DNA of 64,000 nucleotides from Microterricola viridarii (GTDB taxonomy: Bacteria; Actinomycetota; Actinomycetes; Actinomycetales; Microbacteriaceae). Positions 16,101 through 23,522 of the stretch are shown here, one piece after another. Made by a program: the position numbers and the translations under genes. Below the pieces are notes generated by a model that saw nothing but the letters and a program-made list of their open reading frames with translations, ran no database searches and was not told the origin of the DNA. Each line of letters opens with the position of its first letter. The stretch's first letter is position 1. The stretch spans positions 744,001 to 808,000 of the forward strand of contig NZ_CP014145.1 in the NCBI RefSeq assembly GCF_001542775.1, written 5' to 3'.

Positions 16101-18802
16101 CAGGCGCCGACCGCTACGGCACGGCCATTGAGAACAGCCGCGCGTCGCTGCCGAAGGGCGCGAAGACGGCCTACATCGCGACCGGGGCGAACTTCCCGGA
16201 TGCGCTGGCGGCCGCCCCCGTCGCCGCGGCCAACAACGCGCCGCTGCTGCTCGTGCCGACCGCGAAGCTGCTGCCGGCGGTGGAGGCGGAACTGCGCCGC
16301 CTCGGCGTCACCAAAGTCGTCGTGCTCGGCAGCGACGCGGTCGTGAACGTCTCGGTGCAGGCAGACGTGGAGGCCGCGATCGACCCCAACATCGTCGCCC
16401 CGGACGACCGGCTCGAGTTCATGAACGGTGTCGGCACCTGGGCCGCGGATGCCGGGGGCGTCGACCCCACCGGCCTCGGCGACATCGACATGTGGGTCGG
16501 CGGGCTCGCCGAGACACTCAACCCCTTCGGCGGAATGCTCGGCTCGACGTTCAACGTCGTCTTCGAGCGGCAACTCGAGAACCTGCAGTTCGGCGATCGC
16601 TTCTACTACCTGTTCCGCAACCAGGGCCAGCAGATGTTCGCGGCGCTGGAGGCCAGCTCGTTCTCCGACCTGATCAAGCGCAACACGGCCGCCACCGACC
16701 TGCCAGCGAACATCTTCTCGGTGCAGGACCCGATGATCGACCTGGATGCCGTCCCGAACCCGCTGCCGGCCAGCCTGGCCAAGTTCTCGCAGATGCTCGA
16801 CGGCACCTATCGGTGGGCGGGCGACGAGCACATCGAGATCCACGGCACAGAGGCCGAGGACAGGATGCGCGGCGGCCAGGGCGACGACTCGTTGTTCGGC
16901 AACGGCGGCAACGACCGGATCGAGGGCGGCGACGGCAACGACCTGCTGCTCGGCAACAGCGGCGACGACATCCTCACCGACAGCTTCGGCGACGACAACC
17001 TCAAGGGCGGCCTCGGCAACGACGCCCTGGACGGCGGACCCGGAGTCAACCTGCTGTTCGGCAGCCACGGCGACGACTACCTGGTCTCCGGCGGCGACAC
17101 CGACAACACCAGCTTCGCCGGAACCGGCGACGACATCACGGTCGGCGGCGCCGGGCGGATGATCGTCTTCGGCGGCGAGGGCAACGACTGGGTCGAGGGC
17201 GGCAAGCACGGCGACCTGCTGCAGGGTGACAACGGCAACCAGTTCCAGAACGACACGACAGGAGGCGCTGACGTCGTCATCGGCGGCAGCGGCAACGACG
17301 ATGTGGAGGGCGAGGGCGGCGACGATGTGCTTGTCGGCCAGGCCCTCGGCACCGACCGCTACCTCGGCAACCTCGGCTTCGACTGGCTGACCTACTACGG
17401 CACCACGATGCCGGTCACGGCCGACATGATGGTCAACCGCCTCACCGCGCCGGGCGCGGTCGCGGTGCGGGCCCGCTTCGACCAGCTGGAGGCGCTCTCC
17501 GGCGGCTCCGGCAACGACACCCTGCGGGGCTCCCGCAAGCTGCCCGACGAGTACCGCGACACGGATGCCGTGCTCGAGAAGGCCACGGAGGCCAGCCTCG
17601 ACCTGGTGGACGGCCTCGAGGCGCTGCTGCGCCCAGGGGGAGCGCACGAGGACTACGCGCTGCGCTTCATGGAGAACCCGCTCGCCCTGGACAGCGACGG
17701 CGTCAGCAACATCCTGATCGGTGGCGCGGGTGACGACACCATCGAGGGGCGCGAGGGCGATGACTTCCTCGACGGCGACGCCTACCTGCGCACGCAGCTG
17801 GTGCACCTGCCGACCGGCCAGAAGTTCGACAGCGCGCGCCAGCTGCACGCCGCGATATTCGCCGGCCAGATCAACCCGGGCGACATCGACATCGAGCGGG
17901 CCATCGAGGTCGACCAGGCGGCGGCAGACTCCGTCGACACGGTGGTGTACCTCGGCAGCATCACCGAGTACTCCATCACCGAGACGGTGCCGGGCTCCGG
18001 CTACTACCGGGTGCTGCACAGCGGCGCGGCCGAGCCGGAGGAGAGCGAGGGCTCGGACATCGTGCGCAACTTCGAGCGGGTGCAGTTCAGTGACGGATGC
18101 TTCGAGTTCGCCACCGGGGCCGCCTGCGTCGCCGAGGGGGCCGTGGAGCTGACCTACGAGGCGCCGCTGGCCGAGGACAAGCCGGTGACGGCGACGATCC
18201 GCGGCCTCGGCGGGGCTCCGTTCGACACCACCGGCGTCAGCAACGTGCGCTACCACTGGTACGCGGGCGAGCCGGGTGACGGCAACGACATCGGCGAGTG
18301 GGAGCTCCTGACGAGCACCGGGCCGAACGCTGGCACGATGACCGAGAGCAGCTGGCCGGTCACGGATGCCGCGGCTGGCTCGGTTCTGCGGGTCGTGGTC
18401 AACTACACCGGGACGGACGGCCGGGTGCGGGCGATCGTCTCAGAGACCACGCCAGACACGGTGGCCAACGTGAACGATGTGCCGTCGGCGGTCGTGCTGC
18501 GCACGGCCGAGGGGCTGCATGTGGGGGCAGGGATCCTCGCCCAGCCCTTCACCGACGGGGACGGCCTGGCGGAGGCGGCCGAGTCCGGCATCGTCTACGA
18601 GTGGCAGCGCTCGTTGGATGGCTTCGCCAGCCACGAGGTGATCGCCGGGGCCGGCGGCACCGCCTACCTGCTGCAGACGGCAGACATCGGCGCCGGCATC
18701 CGTGTCGTTGTGCGCTACACCGATGACCTCGGCACGGCCGAGGTGAACACGTCGGAGGCGGTCGGCCCGGTCACGGAACTGCCGCCGGTGCCGGCTCCGT
18801 AG
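13148..18802 (+). CDS. Secreted animal-type haem peroxidase with nested cell-wall-binding repeats and RTX repeats
   Basis: Giant secreted protein, 1884 aa from GTG 13148 (GGAGGG at 13135-13140). Signal peptide: basic QKRRQSRRR, hydrophobic core, cleavage near residue 47 (LPAQA). Peroxidase domain: distal motif FFGQFFDHGLDL (His240), SEHNRMIGEIE near 485, proximal RFGHSMM (His599). At about residues 773-1082 three CWB2-type repeats (each with GADRY or GTDRF and FPDALA) interrupt it, and the peroxidase fold then resumes (DIDMWVGGLAETLNPFGG, IKRNTAATDLPANIF). RTX calcium-binding nonapeptides follow (about 1235-1395 and 1520-1543), then Ig-like segments to the end. It probably sits on the cell wall and oxidises halides or phenols; that role is inferred. 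A 2069-aa form from ATG 12593 is possible. Confidence 0.85.
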   Translation: MLTLPQPHSPLPQKRRQSRRRLVIAVIATVAVALGGSITQNALPAQAAATDTNPSFRIIEEDLAFILRQIQLAEAHAAGGALLCDDVTDVSGKCVPSPALPMGLRTVDGSFNNLVAGQQEYGAADRVFPKLLPQEWRQADPAPAAAPPQTGDTSACADPASTCYAMNDGFVYDSEPRTISNLIVDQTRANPAALNAAVNTPGSTEDLATGRLFIPNTSPDEGLSAPFNTWLGFFGQFFDHGLDLVNKGENGTIVVPLQPDDPLYVAGSRTNFLTLTRATRFNEAGEKDPNGTSHNNQTTPFVDQNQTYTSHPSHQVFLREYQLIDGKPVDTGRLLDGLQPDGSRAGLATWNDIKSQAQTVLGINLTDADVLDVPLLATDLYGNFLPGANGLPVLVTLAGPVEGSIQAPISTADAAGTGHAFLDDIAHGATPSVALDANGDPVRDASGELVLTGYDNVILGEHFATGDGRGNENIGLTAVHHVFHSEHNRMIGEIESLLNKPANAELKKAYLGEANSWPTLRESDRLPGAEADDWSYQQRLFQAARFVTEMQYQHLVFEEYARTIQPSIDAIVFNENGYDGTIDPAIVAEFAHVVYRFGHSMMTDDVARRDFGTSNVPLLDGFLNPRSFDNDGALSPDEAAGSIVNGTTDQVANQIDEFIVDTLRNNLLGLPLDLATINLMRARDAGVPSLQTARQTLYAASGDSVLRPYENWVDFGLNLKTGDNFGRTGSNASLVNFVAAYGQHPSVQNATTTLAKRTAAELLVNGTPAPVALSARFGGTDRFDTAALLSRSNFEPGVAKAYVAVGMDFPDALAGGPAAALAGAPILLTRSGELPRATAAELARLQPQSIVVLGSDGVVGPEVFEALRAFTPGSISRIAGADRYETAAAVSAATFSRTGGVAYVATGMNFPDALAASAAAGSSGSADGAGPVLLVRGDSIPPSTAKELARLKPAKIVVLGSAGVVSASIAADLKKFASGSVVRVSGADRYGTAIENSRASLPKGAKTAYIATGANFPDALAAAPVAAANNAPLLLVPTAKLLPAVEAELRRLGVTKVVVLGSDAVVNVSVQADVEAAIDPNIVAPDDRLEFMNGVGTWAADAGGVDPTGLGDIDMWVGGLAETLNPFGGMLGSTFNVVFERQLENLQFGDRFYYLFRNQGQQMFAALEASSFSDLIKRNTAATDLPANIFSVQDPMIDLDAVPNPLPASLAKFSQMLDGTYRWAGDEHIEIHGTEAEDRMRGGQGDDSLFGNGGNDRIEGGDGNDLLLGNSGDDILTDSFGDDNLKGGLGNDALDGGPGVNLLFGSHGDDYLVSGGDTDNTSFAGTGDDITVGGAGRMIVFGGEGNDWVEGGKHGDLLQGDNGNQFQNDTTGGADVVIGGSGNDDVEGEGGDDVLVGQALGTDRYLGNLGFDWLTYYGTTMPVTADMMVNRLTAPGAVAVRARFDQLEALSGGSGNDTLRGSRKLPDEYRDTDAVLEKATEASLDLVDGLEALLRPGGAHEDYALRFMENPLALDSDGVSNILIGGAGDDTIEGREGDDFLDGDAYLRTQLVHLPTGQKFDSARQLHAAIFAGQINPGDIDIERAIEVDQAAADSVDTVVYLGSITEYSITETVPGSGYYRVLHSGAAEPEESEGSDIVRNFERVQFSDGCFEFATGAACVAEGAVELTYEAPLAEDKPVTATIRGLGGAPFDTTGVSNVRYHWYAGEPGDGNDIGEWELLTSTGPNAGTMTESSWPVTDAAAGSVLRVVVNYTGTDGRVRAIVSETTPDTVANVNDVPSAVVLRTAEGLHVGAGILAQPFTDGDGLAEAAESGIVYEWQRSLDGFASHEVIAGAGGTAYLLQTADIGAGIRVVVRYTDDLGTAEVNTSEAVGPVTELPPVPAP

Positions 18803-18865
18803 GGGGAGCCGGCACCGGGGAATAATCACCGGGGAGTGGGCACCGGGGAGCGGGTCCCGGGAAAC

Positions 18866-18900
18866 GGTGAGGGGCGCGGCCGGTGGCCGCGCCCCTCACC
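18866..18900. terminator. Bidirectional hairpin between convergent genes
   Basis: A perfect 16-bp GC-rich stem (GGTGAGGGGCGCGGCC with its complement) closes a 3-base loop, midway between the peroxidase stop and the stop of the convergent lipoprotein gene. There is no U tract, so it may work as a Rho-assisted or bidirectional transcription barrier. Just upstream (18800-18855) the element CACCGGGGA occurs three times. Confidence 0.65.
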
Positions 18901-18917
18901 CTTCTGCCGCGGAATGC

Positions 18918-19442
18918 CTAACGGGCCGCGCCCGCGAGGGTGCCCGTCGTCTGCGCTTCCGGATCGTAGATCATGCAGGTGACGAGGCGGTCGCCGCGCC
19001 GCTCCCAGCTCTCCTGTGTCGGAGTGATCGGGTAGAAGTCGAGCAGGGAGTCTTGATAGTCAATGCCCGCGAACGTGGAGAACTGCTCGAAACACGCGTC
19101 GAATGACTGTTCCGAGATGGCGTCATCGCCGGGGTATTCGTCGCCGGCAAACGTGTGCTCGAAATACGCCTCCTCGTCGTGCGCCTCGCCGCAGGGCACG
19201 ACGGGGACCTCATAGGCGATCTCGTCGGTGATCTCGTTCATGCAGTCACCCACCATGAGGGTGAAGACGTCGGCCTGGCCGGACTCGACGACCTCCTGTG
19301 TTTCCGCATCACGGACGGGGGCCCTCGCCGAGTCGATGACCGCCTGCAGCACGGCACAGCCGCTCAGCGTGAAGGCCAGAATGGCGGCTGCGGCGACGGC
19401 GCCGAGACGACGGGCGATGCGGCCTCGGCTGGGTGCACTCAC
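18918..19442 (-). CDS. Septum-formation-family lipoprotein
   Basis: Protein of 174 aa. The N-terminal basic stretch, hydrophobic core and lipobox LSGC mark a lipoprotein anchored by Cys29. The mature part holds the cysteine-rich pattern VGDCMNE, VVPCGEAHDEEAYFEH, DACFEQFSTFAG and ERRGDRLVTCMIYD, which matches the septum formation domain (PF13845) found in actinobacterial surface proteins. The even set of conserved Cys residues suggests disulfides outside the membrane. It lies 13 bases after hisN on the same strand, so the two may be cotranscribed. The role is not established. Confidence 0.75.
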   Translation of the reverse strand: MSAPSRGRIARRLGAVAAAAILAFTLSGCAVLQAVIDSARAPVRDAETQEVVESGQADVFTLMVGDCMNEITDEIAYEVPVVPCGEAHDEEAYFEHTFAGDEYPGDDAISEQSFDACFEQFSTFAGIDYQDSLLDFYPITPTQESWERRGDRLVTCMIYDPEAQTTGTLAGAAR

Positions 19443-19455
19443 GGCGCGCCTCCTG

Positions 19456-20250
19456 CTACTTCAGTGCGTCGAGCACGGCGTCGTGCAGCAGCCCGTTGCT
19501 GGCCAGAGCGTTGCCGTGCCAGGGGCCGGGCTCACCGGTCACCGAGCTGAAGCGGCCGCCGGCCTCCTCGATGATCGGAACGAGCGCCGCCAGGTCGTAG
19601 GGCTTCACGTCGAACTCGCCGGCCACGTCGATCAGGCCCTCTGCGAGCAGCATGTACGACCACATGTCGCCGTAGGCGCGGTCGCGCCAGACGGCACGGG
19701 TCAGCTCGATGAGCTTCTCCAGGTAGCCGGCCTCGTCCCACTGGGCGATGCTGTTGAAGCTGATCGAGGCGTCGGCGAGCTCCTGCACTCCGCTCACCCG
19801 CAGGCGGCGCGGTTCGCTCTCGCCCTCCTGGATGAATGCCCCGCCGCCGGATGCCGCCCACCAGCGCGAGTTCATCGCGGGGGCGCTGACGACGCCGAGC
19901 ACGGGGTGGCCGTCGATGCTGAGCGAGATGAGCGTGGCCCAGACCGGCACCCCGCGTAGGAAGTTGGCGGTGCCATCGATCGGGTCGATGATCCACTGGC
20001 GGGTGCTCTCACCCTCTGTGCCGTACTCCTCACCGAGGATGCCGTCCTCGGGGCGAGCCTCGGCGATGCGCGCGCGGATGGCCCGCTCGACGGCCTGGTC
20101 GGCATCCGTCACGAAGGTGCGGTCCGGCTTCGTCGAGATCTCAAGATCATTCGAGCGGAACCGGTCTAACGAGATCGCGTCGGCGATGTCGGCCAGTTCG
20201 TGGGCGAGGCTGAGGTCAAGCGCCAGAGGCGAGTTCGCTGCTGAATTCAC
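19456..20250 (-). CDS. hisN: Inositol-monophosphatase family, histidinol-phosphatase HisN-like
   Basis: Protein of 264 aa with the magnesium-dependent phosphatase motifs: ILGEEYG (first metal Glu), WIIDPIDGTANFLRG (metal Asp pair), and the late YGDMWSYMLLAEGLIDVAGEF with its catalytic-site Asp. In actinobacteria this subgroup dephosphorylates histidinol phosphate, but related members act on inositol-1-phosphate; the exact substrate is inferred. ATG 20250 gives the usual length. The septum-type lipoprotein gene follows closely, and the divergent tRNA-Lys gene is 127 bases upstream. Confidence 0.82.
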   Translation of the reverse strand: MNSAANSPLALDLSLAHELADIADAISLDRFRSNDLEISTKPDRTFVTDADQAVERAIRARIAEARPEDGILGEEYGTEGESTRQWIIDPIDGTANFLRGVPVWATLISLSIDGHPVLGVVSAPAMNSRWWAASGGGAFIQEGESEPRRLRVSGVQELADASISFNSIAQWDEAGYLEKLIELTRAVWRDRAYGDMWSYMLLAEGLIDVAGEFDVKPYDLAALVPIIEEAGGRFSSVTGEPGPWHGNALASNGLLHDAVLDALK

Positions 20251-20377
20251 GGATTCAGCCTATCGGCGAGGGCAGAACGGCCGTTCCGACACTCCCGGGA
20301 TAAGTCGATTCGCCATGTCGGAAATCCGATGGTAATGTTTTATCTCGGCCCGGGAAGCGCAAAACGGGCCAAGATAC

Positions 20378-20453
20378 GCACCTCTAGCTCAATCGGCAGA
20401 GCAACTGACTCTTAATCAGTGGGTTCTCGGTTCAAGTCCGAGGGGGTGCACCA
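20378..20453 (+). tRNA. tRNA-Lys (anticodon CTT)
   Basis: Cloverleaf with acceptor GCACCTC pairing GGGGTGC (one T-G), D-arm AGCTCAATCGGCAGAGC, anticodon arm ACTGACTCTTAATCAGT with anticodon CTT, T-arm CTCGGTTCAAGTCCGAG, discriminator A and encoded CCA (20451-20453). It reads AAG, the dominant Lys codon in this genome. Confidence 0.97.
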
Positions 20454-20455
20454 CC

Positions 20456-20489
20456 AAAACCCCGGTCTCGCACGAGACCGGGGTTTTTT
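20456..20489. terminator. Rho-independent terminator after tRNA-Lys
   Basis: Stem CCCCGGTCTC/GAGACCGGGG (20460-20469 / 20474-20483) with a four-base GCAC loop, followed by TTTTTT, three bases after the tRNA. On the other strand AAAA precedes the stem, so it may also stop the convergent VOC gene, which ends at 20492. Confidence 0.92.
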
Positions 20490-20491
20490 GT

Positions 20492-20878
20492 TTAAGAAGT
20501 TTGCTGTTCGTCGCGCGGCGGAAGCTCCTGCAAAGCCCAACTGTTGCCGTCCGGGTCGGAGAAGTACACGAATCGGCCCCACGGCTGCGGGTCGATGTCG
20601 CTGGTGGTCACACCGCGCCCGCGTAGCTCGGCCATCGCGGTGTCGGCGCTCTGCACCACAATCTGCACGCCCTTCTGCGAGCCGGGCGTCATCTCGGTGA
20701 TGCCGTCACCGAGCACGATGGAGCAGGCGGAGCCCGGCGGCGTCAGCTGCACGAAGCGCAGCCCCTCGCGCACCACGATGTCGTAGTCGTCGTTGAAGCC
20801 GACTTGGTCGACGTAGAACGCCTTCGCGCGGTCAACATCGGTGACGGGGATGGCCACCAGTTCGATCTTCCAGTCCAT
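20492..20878 (-). CDS. VOC (glyoxalase/bleomycin-resistance fold) family protein
   Basis: Protein of 128 aa with a single vicinal-oxygen-chelate domain: IELVAIPVTDVDRAKAFYVD, then VQLTPPGSACSIVLGDG, and the closing WGRFVYFSDPDGNSWALQEL motif typical of the family. Members bind a metal and act as glyoxalases, dioxygenases or antibiotic-binding proteins; nothing here tells which. The pairwise betaalpha-betabetabeta pattern is complete, so it is probably functional as a dimer. It converges on tRNA-Lys. Confidence 0.85.
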   Translation of the reverse strand: MDWKIELVAIPVTDVDRAKAFYVDQVGFNDDYDIVVREGLRFVQLTPPGSACSIVLGDGITEMTPGSQKGVQIVVQSADTAMAELRGRGVTTSDIDPQPWGRFVYFSDPDGNSWALQELPPRDEQQTS

Positions 20879-20950
20879 GAGACCGACCTCTCTGCTCTGA
20901 AACGTGCATCCGCCTTTCAGGCTAGGCGTCAGAGCGCCCGAACGACAGGG

Positions 20951-21544
20951 TCAGTCGTCGAAACCGCGGGCGATGAGGGCGTCGCCGAGCGCTTCTGCGC
21001 TCTGCAGCGAGCGCACGATCACCGGCACGGCGAGCGAGAGCAACGAGCCCTGGGTACCGCGGGCCTTGCGCGCCTCGAACACCTCGGCGACGATCGCCGC
21101 GATGACCGGGATCGAGCGGATCGTGAGCGCCAGCAGCAGCCCGATCCTGTCTGTGTCGACCCATCGCCGGAACGGCCAGAGCAGCTTCTCGCAGGCGTCG
21201 AGCACCGCGCTCACGGTCGTCGTGAGCGTGAACAGGGCGGCGAAGAACACGGCGATGAGCAGCCGCCCCGCCATCATCGTGGCGCTCTGCCAGTCGGCGA
21301 AGAGCAGTTGCAGCGGCACGGCGATCGCCAGCACCCAGAGAACGGGCGCGACCTGGCCCCACACCGCCCGGAACGGAAGCCGGGCGACCGCCGCGAGCAG
21401 GATGCCGAGCGCGAGCACGGCGCCCACCTGCCACGGCTCGTCGAAGGCAACCGCCAGTCCGATGAGCAGCGAGAGCAGCGCCAGCTTGAGCAGGGCGGGG
21501 GCCCGGTGCAGCAGCGAGGTGCCGGGATGGTAGAGGCCGATCAC
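20951..21544 (-). CDS. bioN: ECF transporter transmembrane (T) component, probable BioN
   Basis: Integral membrane coupling subunit (197 aa) that links an ATPase to a substrate-binding S protein. It starts VIGLYHPGTSLLHRAPALLKL, as BioN/CbiQ proteins do; GTG 21544 has GGAAA 5 bases upstream. Four to five hydrophobic segments and the cytoplasmic coupling motifs FEARKARGTQG and LGDALIARGFDD (the Ala-Arg-Gly motifs that contact the ATPase) are present. The matching ATPase and S component lie 3.4-7.7 kb upstream on the same strand, separated by two unrelated genes. Confidence 0.8.
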   Translation of the reverse strand: MIGLYHPGTSLLHRAPALLKLALLSLLIGLAVAFDEPWQVGAVLALGILLAAVARLPFRAVWGQVAPVLWVLAIAVPLQLLFADWQSATMMAGRLLIAVFFAALFTLTTTVSAVLDACEKLLWPFRRWVDTDRIGLLLALTIRSIPVIAAIVAEVFEARKARGTQGSLLSLAVPVIVRSLQSAEALGDALIARGFDD

Positions 21545-21624
21545 GTTTTCCAGAGTAATTGGCGGGGGAGGAGCGCGAATTGGATGCGGCGACAAAATGT
21601 CGCCCGAACTCTTGGCCGGTCGGC

Positions 21625-23493
21625 TCAGCGCCCGGGCATTTCCCGCCCGCGGAACGCTTCTGCCGCCCAGATCAGGGCCAGATGGCTGAGCGCCTGCGGG
21701 GTGTTGCCTGCCTGGTGCCCGGCGGCCCTGTCGTATTCCTCCGAGAGCAGTCCGACGTCGTTGCCGAGGGCGACGAGCGCGCTCATCAGTGCATGCGCCT
21801 CCTCGTAGCGGCCGGTCTTGGCATACTGCTCGACCAACCAGAACGAGCACGCCACGAAGTGGTTCTCACCGCTCGGCAGGCCGTCGACCGTGCCACGGGT
21901 GCGGTAGCGCAGCAGCAGGCTGTCCACCAGAAGGTCCTGCTCGATCGCGGCCACCGTTCCGAGCATCCGCGGGTCATCCGGCTCGCAGAACCCCACCTGT
22001 GGCAGCGCCAGCAGGGCGGCGTCGACCTCTTCGCTGCCGAAGAACTGCGTGTAGGAGTTGCGTGCCACGCTGAAGCCGCGCTCCTCGATGTCTTGCCGCA
22101 CCGTGTCGCGCAGCGCGGTCCAGCGCACCAGCGGGCCCTCCAGGCCGAATTCGGTGATCGCCCGCACGGCGCGGTCGAAGGCGGCCCAGACCATGACCCG
22201 GGAGTGGGTGAAGGCCCGGGCCGGGCCGCGCATCTCCCAGATGCCCTGGTCAGGTTTCTGCCAGTTCTGCTCGAGGAACGCCATCAGCGCCCGCTGCAGC
22301 GGCCAACTGAAATCCGTCTCGGGCACGCCAGCCTCGCGGGCGGCGTGCAGTGCCACCATGACCTCGCCGATCACGTCGGACTGGAACTGGGATACCGCGG
22401 CGTTGCCCACCCGCACCGGGCCGGAGTCACGGTACCCGGGCAGTGAGGTGAGGACGCGCTCCGGCAGCTCGCGCTCACCGGCCATGCCGTACATGATCTG
22501 CACGTCACCGGGGTCGCCGGCGATGGCGCGCATTAACCAGCCGCGCCACGCCTCAGCCTCCTGTTCGTAGCCCTGGCCGAGCAGCACCTTGAGGCTGAGC
22601 GATGCATCGCGCAGCCAGACATAGCGGTAGTCCCAATTGCGGGAGCCGCCGGCCTGTTCCGGCAGCGACGTCGTGGCCGCCGCCGCGATGCCGCCCGTCT
22701 CCTGGTTGGTGAGGGCGCGCAGGATCAGCATCGAGCGCACCACCGCCTCGTGGAACGGCCCCTCATGGCTGCAACTGCTCGCCCAGGAGGCCCACCACTC
22801 GGCGGTGCGGGCGAAATTCTCGCTGACGTTCAGCGGCTCGGGGATCGGGCGGTGCGAGGGGTACCAGTTGAGCTGCATCTCCACCTCCTCGCCGGCGGCC
22901 ACCGTGAAGTCGGCGACGTGCTTGCGGCCGGCAGCGTGCATTCGTGGGCCACGGATGACGCAGGCATCCGGCCCGGCGACCGCGATCAGCCCGTGCGCAT
23001 GCCCGTTCGACTCCGCACCGTTCCCTGGCTGTGCATCGTGCTGTCGCAGCTCGTGGCCCTGCCCATTCTGGCCGTGCTGGGCGCGTGACCCCTTCATCTG
23101 GCGCATCCACGGCACGGAGGACGCGTAGCCGAAACGCACCCGCAGATCCGCGTGCATCTCGACGCTGCCGCTGATGCCGCGCACCCAGCGCACAATGTCG
23201 GAACGATCGGTGCCGTGCGGCATGAAATCGCGCACCTCGACCTGCCCGGTCGACGTCGTCCACACCGTCGACAGGATGAACGTGTCGGCCACATACGAAC
23301 GCACTGCCCTGGCATCCGGATCGCTGGGCGCCAGACGCCAACGGCCGTGCTCCTCGTTGCCGAGGAGCGCCCCGAACATCGACGCGGAGTCGAAGCGTGG
23401 CAGACAGAGCCAGTCGATGCTGCCGTCCAGGCCGACGAGGGCACCGGATTGGCAGTCGCTGATCAGCGCATAGTCCTCAATATTGAGTGCCAT
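21625..23493 (-). CDS. Glycoside hydrolase family 15 protein (trehalase/glucoamylase-like)
   Basis: Cytoplasmic-type GH15 enzyme of 622 aa. Motifs seen: IEDYALISDCQSGALVGLDG and SIDWLCLPRFDSASMFGALL at the N-terminus, NWDYRYVWLRDASLSL in the catalytic (alpha/alpha)6 barrel, and SGENHFVACSFWLVEQYAKTGR near the end, which holds the second acid residue. Close relatives in mycobacteria and corynebacteria hydrolyse trehalose or malto-oligosaccharides. A Gln/His/Gly/Asn-rich insertion of about 35 residues (nt 22990-23090) is unusual. It is divergent from the zwf-like gene with only 29 bases between starts. No signal peptide. Confidence 0.87.
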   Translation of the reverse strand: MALNIEDYALISDCQSGALVGLDGSIDWLCLPRFDSASMFGALLGNEEHGRWRLAPSDPDARAVRSYVADTFILSTVWTTSTGQVEVRDFMPHGTDRSDIVRWVRGISGSVEMHADLRVRFGYASSVPWMRQMKGSRAQHGQNGQGHELRQHDAQPGNGAESNGHAHGLIAVAGPDACVIRGPRMHAAGRKHVADFTVAAGEEVEMQLNWYPSHRPIPEPLNVSENFARTAEWWASWASSCSHEGPFHEAVVRSMLILRALTNQETGGIAAAATTSLPEQAGGSRNWDYRYVWLRDASLSLKVLLGQGYEQEAEAWRGWLMRAIAGDPGDVQIMYGMAGERELPERVLTSLPGYRDSGPVRVGNAAVSQFQSDVIGEVMVALHAAREAGVPETDFSWPLQRALMAFLEQNWQKPDQGIWEMRGPARAFTHSRVMVWAAFDRAVRAITEFGLEGPLVRWTALRDTVRQDIEERGFSVARNSYTQFFGSEEVDAALLALPQVGFCEPDDPRMLGTVAAIEQDLLVDSLLLRYRTRGTVDGLPSGENHFVACSFWLVEQYAKTGRYEEAHALMSALVALGNDVGLLSEEYDRAAGHQAGNTPQALSHLALIWAAEAFRGREMPGR

Positions 23494-23522
23494 GGGCTCA
23501 TCCTGACAGCTACGGTGGGGGA

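Noticed and set aside
16850..17330. CRISPR-like short repeats
   Set aside because: These are coding RTX nonapeptide repeats with variable units and no spacers.
16100..18256. Long antisense open frame (718 codons) opposite the peroxidase RTX region
   Set aside because: Low-complexity Val/Ala/Asp-rich translation, a mirror of the Gly-Asp repeats on the other strand; high GC keeps antisense frames open. The same holds for 30699-33248 and 61294-63768 on the minus strand.
21545..21624. Long N-terminal extension of BioN (open frame back to 21850)
   Set aside because: The added part is antisense to the GH15 end, lacks hydrophobic character and BioN homologues start at VIGLYHPG.
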